Assembly: GCF_900547205.1 (NCBI RefSeq)
Contig: NZ_URFY01000018.1
Location: 11,846 to 75,845 of the forward strand
Reading direction: 5' to 3'
Origin: an uncultured Bacteroides sp.
Lineage (GTDB): Bacteria; Bacteroidota; Bacteroidia; Bacteroidales; Bacteroidaceae
DNA length: 64,000 nt
Shown: piece by piece, positions 17,589 through 25,727 of the stretch
Numbering within the stretch: the stretch's first letter is position 1
Layout of the letters: each line of letters opens with the position of its first letter
Translations under genes and position numbers: made by a program
Notes under the pieces: model-generated
The model's input: only the letters and a program-made list of their open reading frames with translations
What the model was told of the DNA's origin: nothing
The model's database searches: none

Positions 17589-18680
17589 TTATTTCAGTTC
17601 AATGATTTCACCAATCTCCGGCGAAAGAACATTTAATGAGTCTCTATTCCTCATATCCTCTTCATTCTTCAACGGTTCATCCCAACGATGTTTTGCCAAT
17701 GCATATTTAGAATGATGAACGGTCAGAAACCTTTTAGCTTTCAAGTCTTTGGCAGCTTGCGCCATATATTGCGGCATCAGATGAATGTATTTCCACTCTT
17801 CATTGTATTGTCCGTTTTCAAGGATAGCCAAATCAATATCGGGGAAACGTTCGCCGATTTCTGCGAAATGAGTATCATATCCTCCGTCTCCACCAATATA
17901 TATCCGGCGAGAAGGAGTTTCCAATAAGAACGAAGCCCAAAGAGATTGATTGGCGTTCAGTCCGCGACCGGAGAAGTGGCGGGCAGGCAGACAGTGTATC
18001 GAAAAACCGGAATCGAGATTAGCATCATCGTACCAATCCAGTTCAACAATCTGTTCTTTGTTGAAGCCCCAATATTCAAAATGTTCGCCCACTCCTAGGG
18101 GACAAATTACTGTCTTTATTCTGTTTTTGAGTTTCTTGATGGTATTGTAGTCCAAATGGTCCCAATGATCATGCGAGATAACTAGGTAATCAATCACGCC
18201 CGGCATATCTTCCGGTTTATACACATCCGTTCCTTTGAATGGCTTGTTGACGAAGGAAACAGGAGAAGCCATGCAAAACACCGGGTCTACCAATATTCTT
18301 TTCCCTCCCGTCTGAATCAGATAAGAAGAATGGCCGAACCAAACTAAAACTTCCTCGTCTGGAGCGATTTGATGAAGATCTGTTTTGACAACCTTAATAG
18401 GTTGTTCGGGACGCAGCCCGTCTATCTTCCTGAAAAGGAACTCCCAGATACCTTCAAAACGTCCTTTATCCGAAGTCATCATTACCGTTTCATGCAGATT
18501 CTGGAAAGCGCCATTCCTGTAATTGGGAGAACGTTTCACCCTTTCCAACCGCTCGCCGCGAGGCGTTCTGCCAAAGCTGGGCTGATTGATAAAAGCAATG
18601 ACAGATACTACCAGCAACGCTATTATAACTAATATACTTCCTATTATCATACGTACTCGGGGTTTCATGAATTTACGCAT
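17589..18680 (-). CDS. Membrane-anchored metallo-beta-lactamase-fold hydrolase (NAPE-PLD-like)
   Basis: A 363-residue protein with an N-terminal membrane helix (about residues 12-30) and a metallo-beta-lactamase domain. The metal motif HDHWDH (H170, H172, D174, H175), the preceding VWFGHSSYLIQTGGKRILVDPVF and the later CLPARHFSGRG match the family that includes N-acyl-phosphatidylethanolamine phospholipase D and bacterial RomA-type proteins. It may act on membrane lipids or N-acyl compounds on the periplasmic face; the substrate is not known. Another start at Met5 (18668) is possible. Its promoter shares a 27-bp site with the redox operon. Confidence 0.85.
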   Translation of the reverse strand: MRKFMKPRVRMIIGSILVIIALLVVSVIAFINQPSFGRTPRGERLERVKRSPNYRNGAFQNLHETVMMTSDKGRFEGIWEFLFRKIDGLRPEQPIKVVKTDLHQIAPDEEVLVWFGHSSYLIQTGGKRILVDPVFCMASPVSFVNKPFKGTDVYKPEDMPGVIDYLVISHDHWDHLDYNTIKKLKNRIKTVICPLGVGEHFEYWGFNKEQIVELDWYDDANLDSGFSIHCLPARHFSGRGLNANQSLWASFLLETPSRRIYIGGDGGYDTHFAEIGERFPDIDLAILENGQYNEEWKYIHLMPQYMAQAAKDLKAKRFLTVHHSKYALAKHRWDEPLKNEEDMRNRDSLNVLSPEIGEIIELK

Positions 18681-18709
18681 ACAACTACTAACCTAATTTA
18701 TTAATGCAA

Positions 18710-18765
18710 CAAAGATACGGGCATTTAGATTGACGGCTAGTATATATATTCCAGATTGTTATACC
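18710..18765 (-). promoter_or_regulatory. Promoter of MBL gene with shared upstream site
   Basis: The minus-strand -7 box TATCTTTG (18717-18710) lies 29 bases before the ATG at 18680. The upstream site 18739-18765 differs from 16927-16953 at only three of 27 positions and has the same 21-base distance to the -7 box. This suggests a common transcription factor. Confidence 0.6.
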
Positions 18766-18828
18766 TTAATTACTGTAAGTAATAGGCATACCACCGAAAC
18801 TTATCAGAATAAAAGTTCCCAAGTATAG

Positions 18829-19020
18829 GATGTAAACTTCCTCTACGCCTACTGTAAAGTACCTTTAGGTAGTGAGTAATCTATAACCGGAAGTTCTGGT
18901 TATATAACCGAAAGTTCTGATTACATAACTGAAAGTTCCGGTTTTATAGCCGAAGCTATCGGTTATAGATTATACTAAGACAAGAATAACTTTACAATAG
19001 GCAGAGAGGAAGTTTACATC
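18829..19020. repeat. 31-bp inverted repeat flanking a repeat array
   Basis: The arms 18829-18859 and 18990-19020 are near-perfect inverted copies of 31 bp (starting GATGTAAACTTCCTCT; two or three mismatches). A further shorter match (TAATCTATAACC) extends the pairing inwards. The whole 192-bp block could form a long cruciform or act as a small non-autonomous element. It fills most of the 363-bp gap between the MBL gene and the TonB receptor gene; no gene is seen here. Confidence 0.8.
18883..18966. repeat. Four tandem 21-bp palindromic units
   Basis: Exactly four contiguous 21-bp units start at 18883, 18904, 18925 and 18946. Each begins ATAACC-like, has a centre GAAAGTTC-like and ends GGTTAT-like, so each unit is itself an imperfect palindrome. 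The units differ by a few bases each. There are no spacers, so this is not a CRISPR array. It lies within the 31-bp inverted repeat. Confidence 0.85.
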
Positions 19021-19043
19021 AGGTCATAAAGAGCTTTCTTTGC

Positions 19044-21665
19044 TTAGAAATATATCTTGTAGCTTATGTTGGGAATAAGCCCCATACCATCCTTTTCCTC
19101 AATGATATTCTTTTTCTCATTGTACTGATAGAAATGCATTCCCGTACGCATACCTACATTCAGAATCTTCACAGAAAATTCGTGAGATACTTTCTTCTTG
19201 TTAATCCGGTAGCTAAGGGAAACATCTCCGTTGAAGGATGATTTGAAGCGTTTGCTGTATGCTCTGGTTTCGTCGAATACAACATCATGTTCAACCAGCG
19301 TTTTTTCTTCGTCAACAGGAGTATATCGCCCTCCTCCCTGAAAGAACAAACGACCATTGAGACTTAACACGTTTTGTTTCCGTCGGCCCACCATCCATTC
19401 TTTTCCGGCAAGTAGATTCAGCAGATAACCTTTATCCATCCTCGTATTGCGCCACACTCCGTCTCCTCCTTTATACCTGGATTTGAAGAACGAACCTGTA
19501 ATCATATAATAGAAGCCGTTTTTCATATACTGCTCCAATGTAATGTCTACCCCATAATTCCTACCCAATCCTTTGTTCTTTAATATCCTGTCGAGATAAA
19601 AATCCTCGTGATTAATGATTGAGAAGGAAGAGTTCTCTTCTACGGGAATATGGAACAGATATTGGTAATAAGGCTCAATCTTTAAATGCAGGTTCTGGTT
19701 GATGTTCCAATCATACGTCAGCCCGAAATGATGGGCTTTGGCAAAATCCAGGTATTTGTTGGATACTGTCTTTCCGTTGATTTCTTTCTCTACAAAGTAA
19801 TAGTCAATCTTCTCCCGGCGACTATGCAGTCCGTAAGCCATTGCCAAAGAATGCTTAGGGCTCAACTGGTATTTTAATGCCACACGTGGCTCTACCGACC
19901 AGTTCTTATTCAGCGTGAAGTATTGTGCGGTCACTCCGATACTTGTACTCAATCTATTGGTCAGGTTGATAATAGAATTGGTGTAAGCCGAAAGAACAGC
20001 ACTCTCTCCGCTGCCTTTAGCAATCTGTTCCATTGGTATGTCTAATCCAAAGTTAGGACTGATTTTATAATCAAGGTCATAACTAAGTCCGGTCACCGTG
20101 ACACCCGTTCTGTTTGTATGTCTCGGGCTGAACTTCTTATTTATATAGGTATTGAACACAACGTCCCATTTACTGTTCTTCACGTCCCCTACTCTAATCA
20201 ATCCTCCGTCCGTTTGCTGGTCGGCCAATGTATGGTCTTTGGAATAAGTGGCGGATAAAGAAGAACGGATATAGGTGCTTTCGTTGATACCATATTTATA
20301 CGTCAATCCACCTGCTGCTTTATCAATCCGGGTATCTCCCGATCGGCGGTCGGATACAGTTTCCCATTCAGAAGGCTCCGGTATATCTTGCTTATTCCTG
20401 TCTTTCAATGCCAATCCCCAAATGGAGAACGTTCCCGCTTTGCGTGTTGGAAAGTTTAGTTTGAAAGCTAAGTCCTGATATTTGAGGGCTATATCATTTC
20501 CGGTAGCCAGCGATGTATTCGAGAAACGGTAATTGATAAGATACGAACTTCCGTGTTTCTTGCTAATCGGACCTTCGGATGCCAAGTCAATTCCCATTAA
20601 TCCAACTTGAAGGGTATGCTCGAACTTCTGGTTATTCCCGTTGCGCAGATGCATATCGAACACGCCGGACAAGGCATTGCTATATTCGGCTGGGAAAGCT
20701 CCGTTGTAAAAATCGGAGTTTCCGATGACCTGCGTACTCAAGGCTGACAGAAATCCTCCCCCTAAACCACTGATATCGGCGAAATGGGTTGGATTGGGAA
20801 TTTCAACACCTTCCAATCTCCATTGTGTGAATTGCGGTGCATTTCCTCTGATGGCAACGGCATTGGTTCCTACGTCTCCCGCCACTCCTGCAAATGCGCT
20901 GCTCAGCCGTGCCGGATCATCAAAGCCATTGGCAAAACGTCCCGCTTCTTCCATGCTAATCATCCGCCCACCTGCAAGGGCCATCGGATTGAGTGGTTGG
21001 TTTTTCTTTGTCTCCGGTTGCACGAGGACTTCATCGAGGTATTGGATGTTTTCGTTCAACGGTATCTCGATATACACTTCTTTGGAGGAAGTGACGGGCA
21101 ATTCATTGACAACATAGGTGTGGTATCCCATAAAAGAAGTCTGTACATTATAACGTCCTATCGGAACATTATTTATCCGGAAATGTCCCTTACTATCCGT
21201 AGAAGCACCCAAGGAAGGTTCTTCAACGATACTGACGGAGGCATATTCTACAGGGGTATTGGTCTTGGCATCTACGACAATGCCTCTTATCGTTTGAGTC
21301 AGTTTCTGTGTCTTTTCGTTGGATGCTTTTTCTTTCCCGCCGGATGGAGAAATGATAATATGATATCCTTTTATCTTGTATGCATATCCGGTGTTTTTCA
21401 ATATTTGAGCCATCGCCTTGTCGATGCTTGCTTCTTTCAGTGACAGAGACACTTTATTTTCGATGTTTAAGTCAGATTGCTCATAAGCTACGCTATATCC
21501 GGTTTGTGATTCTATCTGTGCAAACACATCTTTCAAGGAGATGTGTTTATTTTGTATGGTGATTCTCTTATCTCCATCTTGGGCATGGGCCGCAAAAGGC
21601 AGAAGAATAAAAAATAAGAAAAGTACAACCTTAGCAGGCTGTTTATTCGCTTTAATTCGATTCAT
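19044..21665 (-). CDS. TonB-dependent receptor with STN signalling domain
   Basis: An 873-residue outer-membrane transducer/transporter. After a signal peptide (to about residue 28) comes an STN domain (about 33-107; ITIQNKHISLKDVFAQIESQTGYSVAY) that contacts a FecR-type anti-sigma factor. A carboxypeptidase-like regulatory domain follows (IRGIVVDAKTNTPVEYASVSIVEE), then a plug (SSAFAGVAGDVGTNAVAIRGNAPQFTQWRLEGVEI) and a barrel ending YKIYF. It is third in a sigma-FecR-receptor set. The lack of a SusD partner suggests iron-chelate or a small ligand rather than a large glycan; the ligand is unknown. Confidence 0.9.
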   Translation of the reverse strand: MNRIKANKQPAKVVLFLFFILLPFAAHAQDGDKRITIQNKHISLKDVFAQIESQTGYSVAYEQSDLNIENKVSLSLKEASIDKAMAQILKNTGYAYKIKGYHIIISPSGGKEKASNEKTQKLTQTIRGIVVDAKTNTPVEYASVSIVEEPSLGASTDSKGHFRINNVPIGRYNVQTSFMGYHTYVVNELPVTSSKEVYIEIPLNENIQYLDEVLVQPETKKNQPLNPMALAGGRMISMEEAGRFANGFDDPARLSSAFAGVAGDVGTNAVAIRGNAPQFTQWRLEGVEIPNPTHFADISGLGGGFLSALSTQVIGNSDFYNGAFPAEYSNALSGVFDMHLRNGNNQKFEHTLQVGLMGIDLASEGPISKKHGSSYLINYRFSNTSLATGNDIALKYQDLAFKLNFPTRKAGTFSIWGLALKDRNKQDIPEPSEWETVSDRRSGDTRIDKAAGGLTYKYGINESTYIRSSLSATYSKDHTLADQQTDGGLIRVGDVKNSKWDVVFNTYINKKFSPRHTNRTGVTVTGLSYDLDYKISPNFGLDIPMEQIAKGSGESAVLSAYTNSIINLTNRLSTSIGVTAQYFTLNKNWSVEPRVALKYQLSPKHSLAMAYGLHSRREKIDYYFVEKEINGKTVSNKYLDFAKAHHFGLTYDWNINQNLHLKIEPYYQYLFHIPVEENSSFSIINHEDFYLDRILKNKGLGRNYGVDITLEQYMKNGFYYMITGSFFKSRYKGGDGVWRNTRMDKGYLLNLLAGKEWMVGRRKQNVLSLNGRLFFQGGGRYTPVDEEKTLVEHDVVFDETRAYSKRFKSSFNGDVSLSYRINKKKVSHEFSVKILNVGMRTGMHFYQYNEKKNIIEEKDGMGLIPNISYKIYF

Positions 21666-21791
21666 TATTATATATTTGTATGTTGATACTTCATTTTACT
21701 TCACTGGTTTAAATGAGGATAGACATTTCGGAACCGGAGAGAGGGTCTCAAGCTGCTTTCCGGTTCTTTTTGTTTCATAGGCTGTTACTTA

Positions 21792-22793
21792 TTATTTAGT
21801 TATTATTACTTTGTTTCCATCTTGCTGATAACTGAATCCGATGATGTCGGACAAGATATCCAATATTTTATCTACGCTTTCTCCTTTCAGGAATTTGACG
21901 GTATATCGCTTGGATGCAGATGTATCTGTCTGATTGTCAACAACAATATCATAACGTCGCTCCAACGTTCGGAATATTTCTTCGGAAGTCGCATTGGAGA
22001 ATATCAGTTTCCCGGTAATCCAACTTTCCGCATCGGCGGCATTCACTTCGGATATGCGAATGTTTGACGTGTTTTTATCATAAGTCAGTTGTTCGTTAGG
22101 GCTTAATATTTGCGGTTGTTGGGAGGTAGCGTTTATTTCTACTTTGCCGCTCGTTAAGGTTGTGGTAATTAGCTCGTCACCGGGATAGGCTTTTACATTA
22201 AATCTTGTTCCGAGCACTTTCACAGAAAGCTGCTGCGTCGTGACGATAAAAGGTTTCTCCGTATTTCTTTTTACGGAAAAGTAAGCTTCACCGTTCAGAG
22301 TCACCAGTCGTTCATCTTTTGAAAAGGCTTTTGCATAGGAAATGGAACTTCCTGCGTTCAGCCATATCTCGGAGCTATCGGGAAGAAACAGGTGTTTCTG
22401 TTCTCCGTAGGCGGTGGATATTTCAATCATTTCATTCCCGGAAGAAAAAGGGTTAAAGTAAAACAACCCTCCTGCCACTATCAATAGCGGCAACATGATA
22501 GCTGCAACACGGGAATATTTATGAGTAAACCGGCTAAACTTATGATAAGAAGCTATATTGGCAAGATGTTCCTTGTTGTATCCGATTCTAAGGTTTACCC
22601 GTTCAAGAGCTGAATAAGTATCCGCATCGGCTTCGGTGAAGTCCAACTCATTCCAATACTCTTGCGAGGCTTTCTCTTTTTCCTTACTGTCTTTGTCCTT
22701 GATTATCCATCTTTGCACTCTTTCCTCCGTCTCCGGCGGGAAACGGTTGGCGAGGTATTTTCTTATAATGGCAATGATTCTTCTTTTCTCCAT
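21792..22793 (-). CDS. FecR-family anti-sigma factor
   Basis: A 333-residue inner-membrane regulator. The N-terminal cytoplasmic sigma-binding part (about 1-90) contains RVQRWIIKDKDSKEKEKAS. One membrane helix (about 96-113, AAIMLPLLIVAGGLFYF) is followed by a periplasmic FecR domain (STAYGEQKHLFLPDSSEIWLNAGSSISY). A C-terminal DUF4974 domain ends the protein (LIFSNATSEEIFRTLERRYDI to the end). It should hold the adjacent ECF sigma factor inactive until the STN domain of the downstream TonB receptor signals. It sits 86 bases after the sigma gene and 126 before the receptor. Confidence 0.93.
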   Translation of the reverse strand: MEKRRIIAIIRKYLANRFPPETEERVQRWIIKDKDSKEKEKASQEYWNELDFTEADADTYSALERVNLRIGYNKEHLANIASYHKFSRFTHKYSRVAAIMLPLLIVAGGLFYFNPFSSGNEMIEISTAYGEQKHLFLPDSSEIWLNAGSSISYAKAFSKDERLVTLNGEAYFSVKRNTEKPFIVTTQQLSVKVLGTRFNVKAYPGDELITTTLTSGKVEINATSQQPQILSPNEQLTYDKNTSNIRISEVNAADAESWITGKLIFSNATSEEIFRTLERRYDIVVDNQTDTSASKRYTVKFLKGESVDKILDILSDIIGFSYQQDGNKVIITK

Positions 22794-22879
22794 TTGGCTG
22801 CATTTTACTATATATACAGTTTGAGGAGAGAAAGCTCAGTAAGATTATGAATCTTTTTTGATGGGAATGTGAGATTAGG

Positions 22880-23431
22880 CTATAATAAGGATAAAAAGAA
22901 GCAAGAAATCACTTTGCGTATTTCTTTCAATGCAAGGCTCAATTGGCTTTCAACATTCCTTTTAGTCGTATTCAGGCGTTCGGCTATTTCTGCATTGTCC
23001 AGCCCTTCCTTCCGGCTCAACTTATAAATCTGTTTTCGCTGTTCGGGCATCTTTTCCACTGCGTCGTCTATCAGTAAACCAAGTTCCTTTGCTATTAGTT
23101 CTTCCTCGGAAGTAGAACTATATTCTGCATTTGGGAGGTTGTTTACATAAGCATCATGCACATATTTATGTTTCAGGAAGTTCAGTGCGGCATTTCTGGC
23201 AATCGTGTGAAGATACGAATCAAATGATTTGGAGAGGTTTATAGAATGATGATTCATCCAAAGATTGACAAACAAATCTTCCGTAAGTTCTTCTGCATCC
23301 GGCTCCGATTTGATGTATCCGTCTATGAAAGATTTAGTCTTGTTATAATATGCCACAAAAACAGTCTCGAAAGCCTTGTGGCTTCCTTGCCGGAAGGCTT
23401 CCAGAGTTTTTATATCGATGCTATTATTCAT
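22880..23431 (-). CDS. ECF RNA polymerase sigma factor (Bacteroidetes FecI type)
   Basis: A sigma-70 region 2 and region 4 protein. The start at 23431 (MNNSIDIKTLEAFRQGS) fits the family better than the in-frame ATG at 23473, which adds 14 unrelated residues. Region 2 holds AFETVFVAYYNKTKSFIDGYI and SFDSYLHTIARNAALNFLK. Region 4 holds KMPEQRKQIYKLSRKEGLDNAEIAERLNTTKRNVESQLSLALKEIRK. It is the first gene of a sigma/FecR/TonB-receptor set and should activate that receptor operon. Confidence 0.92.
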   Translation of the reverse strand: MNNSIDIKTLEAFRQGSHKAFETVFVAYYNKTKSFIDGYIKSEPDAEELTEDLFVNLWMNHHSINLSKSFDSYLHTIARNAALNFLKHKYVHDAYVNNLPNAEYSSTSEEELIAKELGLLIDDAVEKMPEQRKQIYKLSRKEGLDNAEIAERLNTTKRNVESQLSLALKEIRKVISCFFLSLL

Positions 23432-23620
23432 ATAAACCGTTAGTTTCATCTTTGTTGGGGACAAAAGAAGCAATAATTTACTTTGTATGTATACGCTTTT
23501 GGAAATATTAAGAGCAGACAGAAGTGAAATTATTCTTTTTTGCCATACTGCCTATTAAAAGACTCTCATGAACAAAGCCTATTCCTGATTTGTTATACTA
23601 ACGAAACAAAATAATTATCT

Positions 23621-24844
23621 ATGCGCAAACAAATATCTATTGCAGCAATAGCTGCATTGTGCCTGCTTGGTTCTACACAGGCTATTAAGGGACAAAGCAA
23701 TCCCGTAGACAATCAAGTAATTGAATGGCGTCGCCACATCCACCAGAACCCGGAGCTTTCTTTTAAAGAAAACAATACCGCCGACTATGCAGAGCAAATC
23801 TTGAAGAAACTTGGTAATATCGAGGTGTCACGCCCTACTCCTACCAGCGTGATTGGTATTCTGAAAGGGGGTAAACCCGGTAAGACTGTCGCTTTCAGAG
23901 CCGATATGGATGCACTGCCCGTGCAGGAAGAAACCGGACTTCCTTTTGCATCTTCTGTAAAAGGGGTAAGTCATGCTTGCGGTCACGATGCACATACGGC
24001 AATGCTGCTAGGAACGGCAACGACATTATCTAAAATGCAGAAACAAATCCCCGGTACAGTCTATTTTATTTTTCAACATGCCGAAGAATTATATCCGGGA
24101 GGTGCACAAGAGATTATCAAATCGGGTGCATTGAAAGGGATAAATGCTTTCTTTGGGGTGCACGTTGTTCCCAATCTGCCTGCCGGAACGATTGGCATCT
24201 TACCATCGGGAGCAGCTTCCACCAACTCAGATGGCTTTAATCTGACAATTCAAGGAAAAGGCTCACACGGTTCGATGCCTAATTTAGGAGTTGACCCGAT
24301 TGTAGTTGGCGCCGAAATCGTTACCAATTTGCAGACTATCATTTCCCGTAACGTCACTCCCGGAGAAATGGCCGTTATCACCATCGGTAGATTTCAATCG
24401 GGGAAAGCAAATAACGTGATACCAGAAACAGCCGATTTGGGAGCTACCGTCCGCACTACCACGGATGAAACCCGCAAACTGGTTGCCGACCGCATCAAAA
24501 CAATGGTGAATGATATCTGCCATGCTTACGGAGCAAAGGCGGATCTTGATTATATATTCAGCTATTCTGCCATTCAAAATTCAAAGGAACTTTGTGAGTT
24601 GGCTAGGAAAGCAGCTATTCTGGCAATAGGGAAAGATAACGTGGTAGATGTACCGAGAATGACTGCCAGCGAAGACTTCTCTTATTATAAAGAGGTGGCT
24701 CCCACTTGCTTTATCGTATTGGGGGTGGGCAAAGGTCCTGCCAATCATAGTTCTAAGTTTAATCTGGACGAAAAAGCGCTGAGTAACGGAGTGAAAGCGG
24801 AAGTACAAATCATTATGGATTATCTGAAGAGTAAAACGCGTTAG
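23621..24844 (+). CDS. Exported M20 family amidohydrolase
   Basis: A 407-residue zinc amidohydrolase with a signal peptide (MRKQISIAAIAALCLLGSTQA). The M20D motifs are clear: EWRRHIHQNPELSFKE near residue 40, ACGHDAHTAMLLGTA, QHAEE and TASEDFSYY. The dimerisation domain starts near GFNLTIQGKGSHGSMP. Relatives (hippurate hydrolase, N-acyl-L-amino-acid or IAA-amide hydrolases) remove acyl groups from amino acids or cleave aminoacyl conjugates. Export indicates a periplasmic role, perhaps in peptide or bile-amide processing; that is inference. It is transcribed divergently from the sigma-factor operon and has no clear partner. Confidence 0.88.
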   Translation: MRKQISIAAIAALCLLGSTQAIKGQSNPVDNQVIEWRRHIHQNPELSFKENNTADYAEQILKKLGNIEVSRPTPTSVIGILKGGKPGKTVAFRADMDALPVQEETGLPFASSVKGVSHACGHDAHTAMLLGTATTLSKMQKQIPGTVYFIFQHAEELYPGGAQEIIKSGALKGINAFFGVHVVPNLPAGTIGILPSGAASTNSDGFNLTIQGKGSHGSMPNLGVDPIVVGAEIVTNLQTIISRNVTPGEMAVITIGRFQSGKANNVIPETADLGATVRTTTDETRKLVADRIKTMVNDICHAYGAKADLDYIFSYSAIQNSKELCELARKAAILAIGKDNVVDVPRMTASEDFSYYKEVAPTCFIVLGVGKGPANHSSKFNLDEKALSNGVKAEVQIIMDYLKSKTR

Positions 24845-24922
24845 TGATTTACGTTGAATTTTGGTAGTAACTCTCATCATTCCACTATTTTTTGTATATA
24901 TCCAAACTTTTCTTTCTGACAC

Positions 24923-24953
24923 TTTGTTTGTAACTGCAAAACAGTTACATTTG
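24923..24953 (+). promoter_or_regulatory. hicAB promoter with palindromic operator
   Basis: -33 TTTG (24923-24926) and -7 TACATTTG (24946-24953) are separated by 19 bases, an ideal Bacteroides promoter. The palindrome GTAACTG-CAAAA-CAGTTAC (24930-24948) fills the spacer and overlaps the -7 box, the expected place for autorepression by the DNA-binding antitoxin. Confidence 0.8.
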
Positions 24954-24974
24954 CTGAAACATTCAATCAATGTA

Positions 24975-25274
24975 ATGGGTACTAAAGAAAAACTAAGGGA
25001 AAGGTTTATGTCTTTACCAAAGGATTTTACCTTTGATGAGCTAGAAAAACTATTATCCGGTTATGGCTATACAAAAGACAACAAGGGTAAAACCTCAGGT
25101 TCAAGAATAGTTTTTAAGAACGAAGATAAGCGACCTATTATGCTACATAAACCGCATCCCGGTAATATAGTGAAATCGTATGCTCTTAAACAAGTTCTTG
25201 AAGATTTGAAAGAGGCAGATTTAATAATTGATAATAGTCTAACTAAAAAGAATGAAGAGGAGGAGAACAAATGA
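24975..25274 (+). CDS. hicA: HicA-family mRNA interferase toxin
   Basis: The ATG at 24975 (MGTKEKLRERFMSLPKDFTF) is chosen over the longer frame from 24861, because the promoter -7 box at 24946-24953 would lie inside that longer frame. The 99-residue protein has the HicA pattern: FDELEKLLSGYGYT, then GSRIVFKN and the conserved histidine segment MLHKPHPGNIVKSYALKQVLEDL. HicA toxins have a double-stranded-RNA-binding-like fold and cut mRNA until neutralised by HicB. The stop overlaps the hicB start (ATGA), so translation is coupled. Confidence 0.9.
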   Translation: MGTKEKLRERFMSLPKDFTFDELEKLLSGYGYTKDNKGKTSGSRIVFKNEDKRPIMLHKPHPGNIVKSYALKQVLEDLKEADLIIDNSLTKKNEEEENK

Positions 25275-25612
25275 ATACACTGAAGTATAAAGGCTATATC
25301 GGAACAGTAGGTTATAGCGAGGAAGATGAAGTTTTCTTCGGAAAAGTGGAAGGTGTAAACGCATTAATCAACTTTGAAGGAGAGAGCGTGAAAGAATTAA
25401 AGAAAGCTTTTGAAGAGGCTATTGATGACTATCTGGCGTATTGCGAAGCAGAGGGTATATCTCCTGATAAGTCATATAGCGGTGTTCTTAATATCCGTAT
25501 TTCACCTGATATTCATAGCCGCATTGCAGCGTTGGCTCGAGAGACTGGAACAACAATTAATGGCTACATTAAACAAGCTTTGGAGAATCAACTGAAGATT
25601 GCTCATCAATAA
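25271..25612 (+). CDS. hicB: HicB-family antitoxin with ribbon-helix-helix domain
   Basis: A 113-residue antitoxin. The N-terminal part has the degenerate RNase-H-like HicB fold (YKGYIGTVGYSEEDEVFFGKVEGVNALINFEGESVKELKKAFEEAIDDYL). The C-terminal 40 residues form a ribbon-helix-helix DNA-binding segment (SGVLNIRISPDIHSRIAALARETGTTINGYIKQALENQL). It overlaps hicA by 4 bases, should bind and silence HicA, and should repress the operon at the palindrome 24930-24948. Confidence 0.92.
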   Translation: MNTLKYKGYIGTVGYSEEDEVFFGKVEGVNALINFEGESVKELKKAFEEAIDDYLAYCEAEGISPDKSYSGVLNIRISPDIHSRIAALARETGTTINGYIKQALENQLKIAHQ

Positions 25613-25658
25613 TCAACCCGTACAATCGGATTGTAAGTCCTTTTCTAAAGATGGAATT

Positions 25659-25715
25659 ACCCACCGGAAAGGTGGGTAGATATTCCAATATAGAAAGCGC
25701 CGGGCTTTCTTTATT
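25659..25715 (+). terminator. Two hairpins ending the hicAB transcript
   Basis: ACCCACC-GGAAA-GGTGGGT (25659-25677) is followed by AGAAAGC-GCCGG-GCTTTCT (25692-25710) and then TTATT. The second has the form of a terminator just before the permease gene, 13 bases before its ATG; some read-through into the permease is possible. Confidence 0.6.
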
Positions 25716-25727
25716 AAACAACTCGCT

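Noticed and set aside
18883..18966. Possible CRISPR array
   Set aside because: The four 21-bp units are contiguous with no spacers, and no cas genes are present.
20784..21443. 219-codon plus-strand frame
   Set aside because: Antisense to the TonB receptor, with low-complexity Cys/Phe/Arg composition and no recognisable domain.
23589..23600. Third copy of the shared operator upstream of the M20 gene
   Set aside because: Only the right half (GTTATAC) matches, the orientation relative to the gene is reversed, and no -7 box lies at the 21-base spacing.
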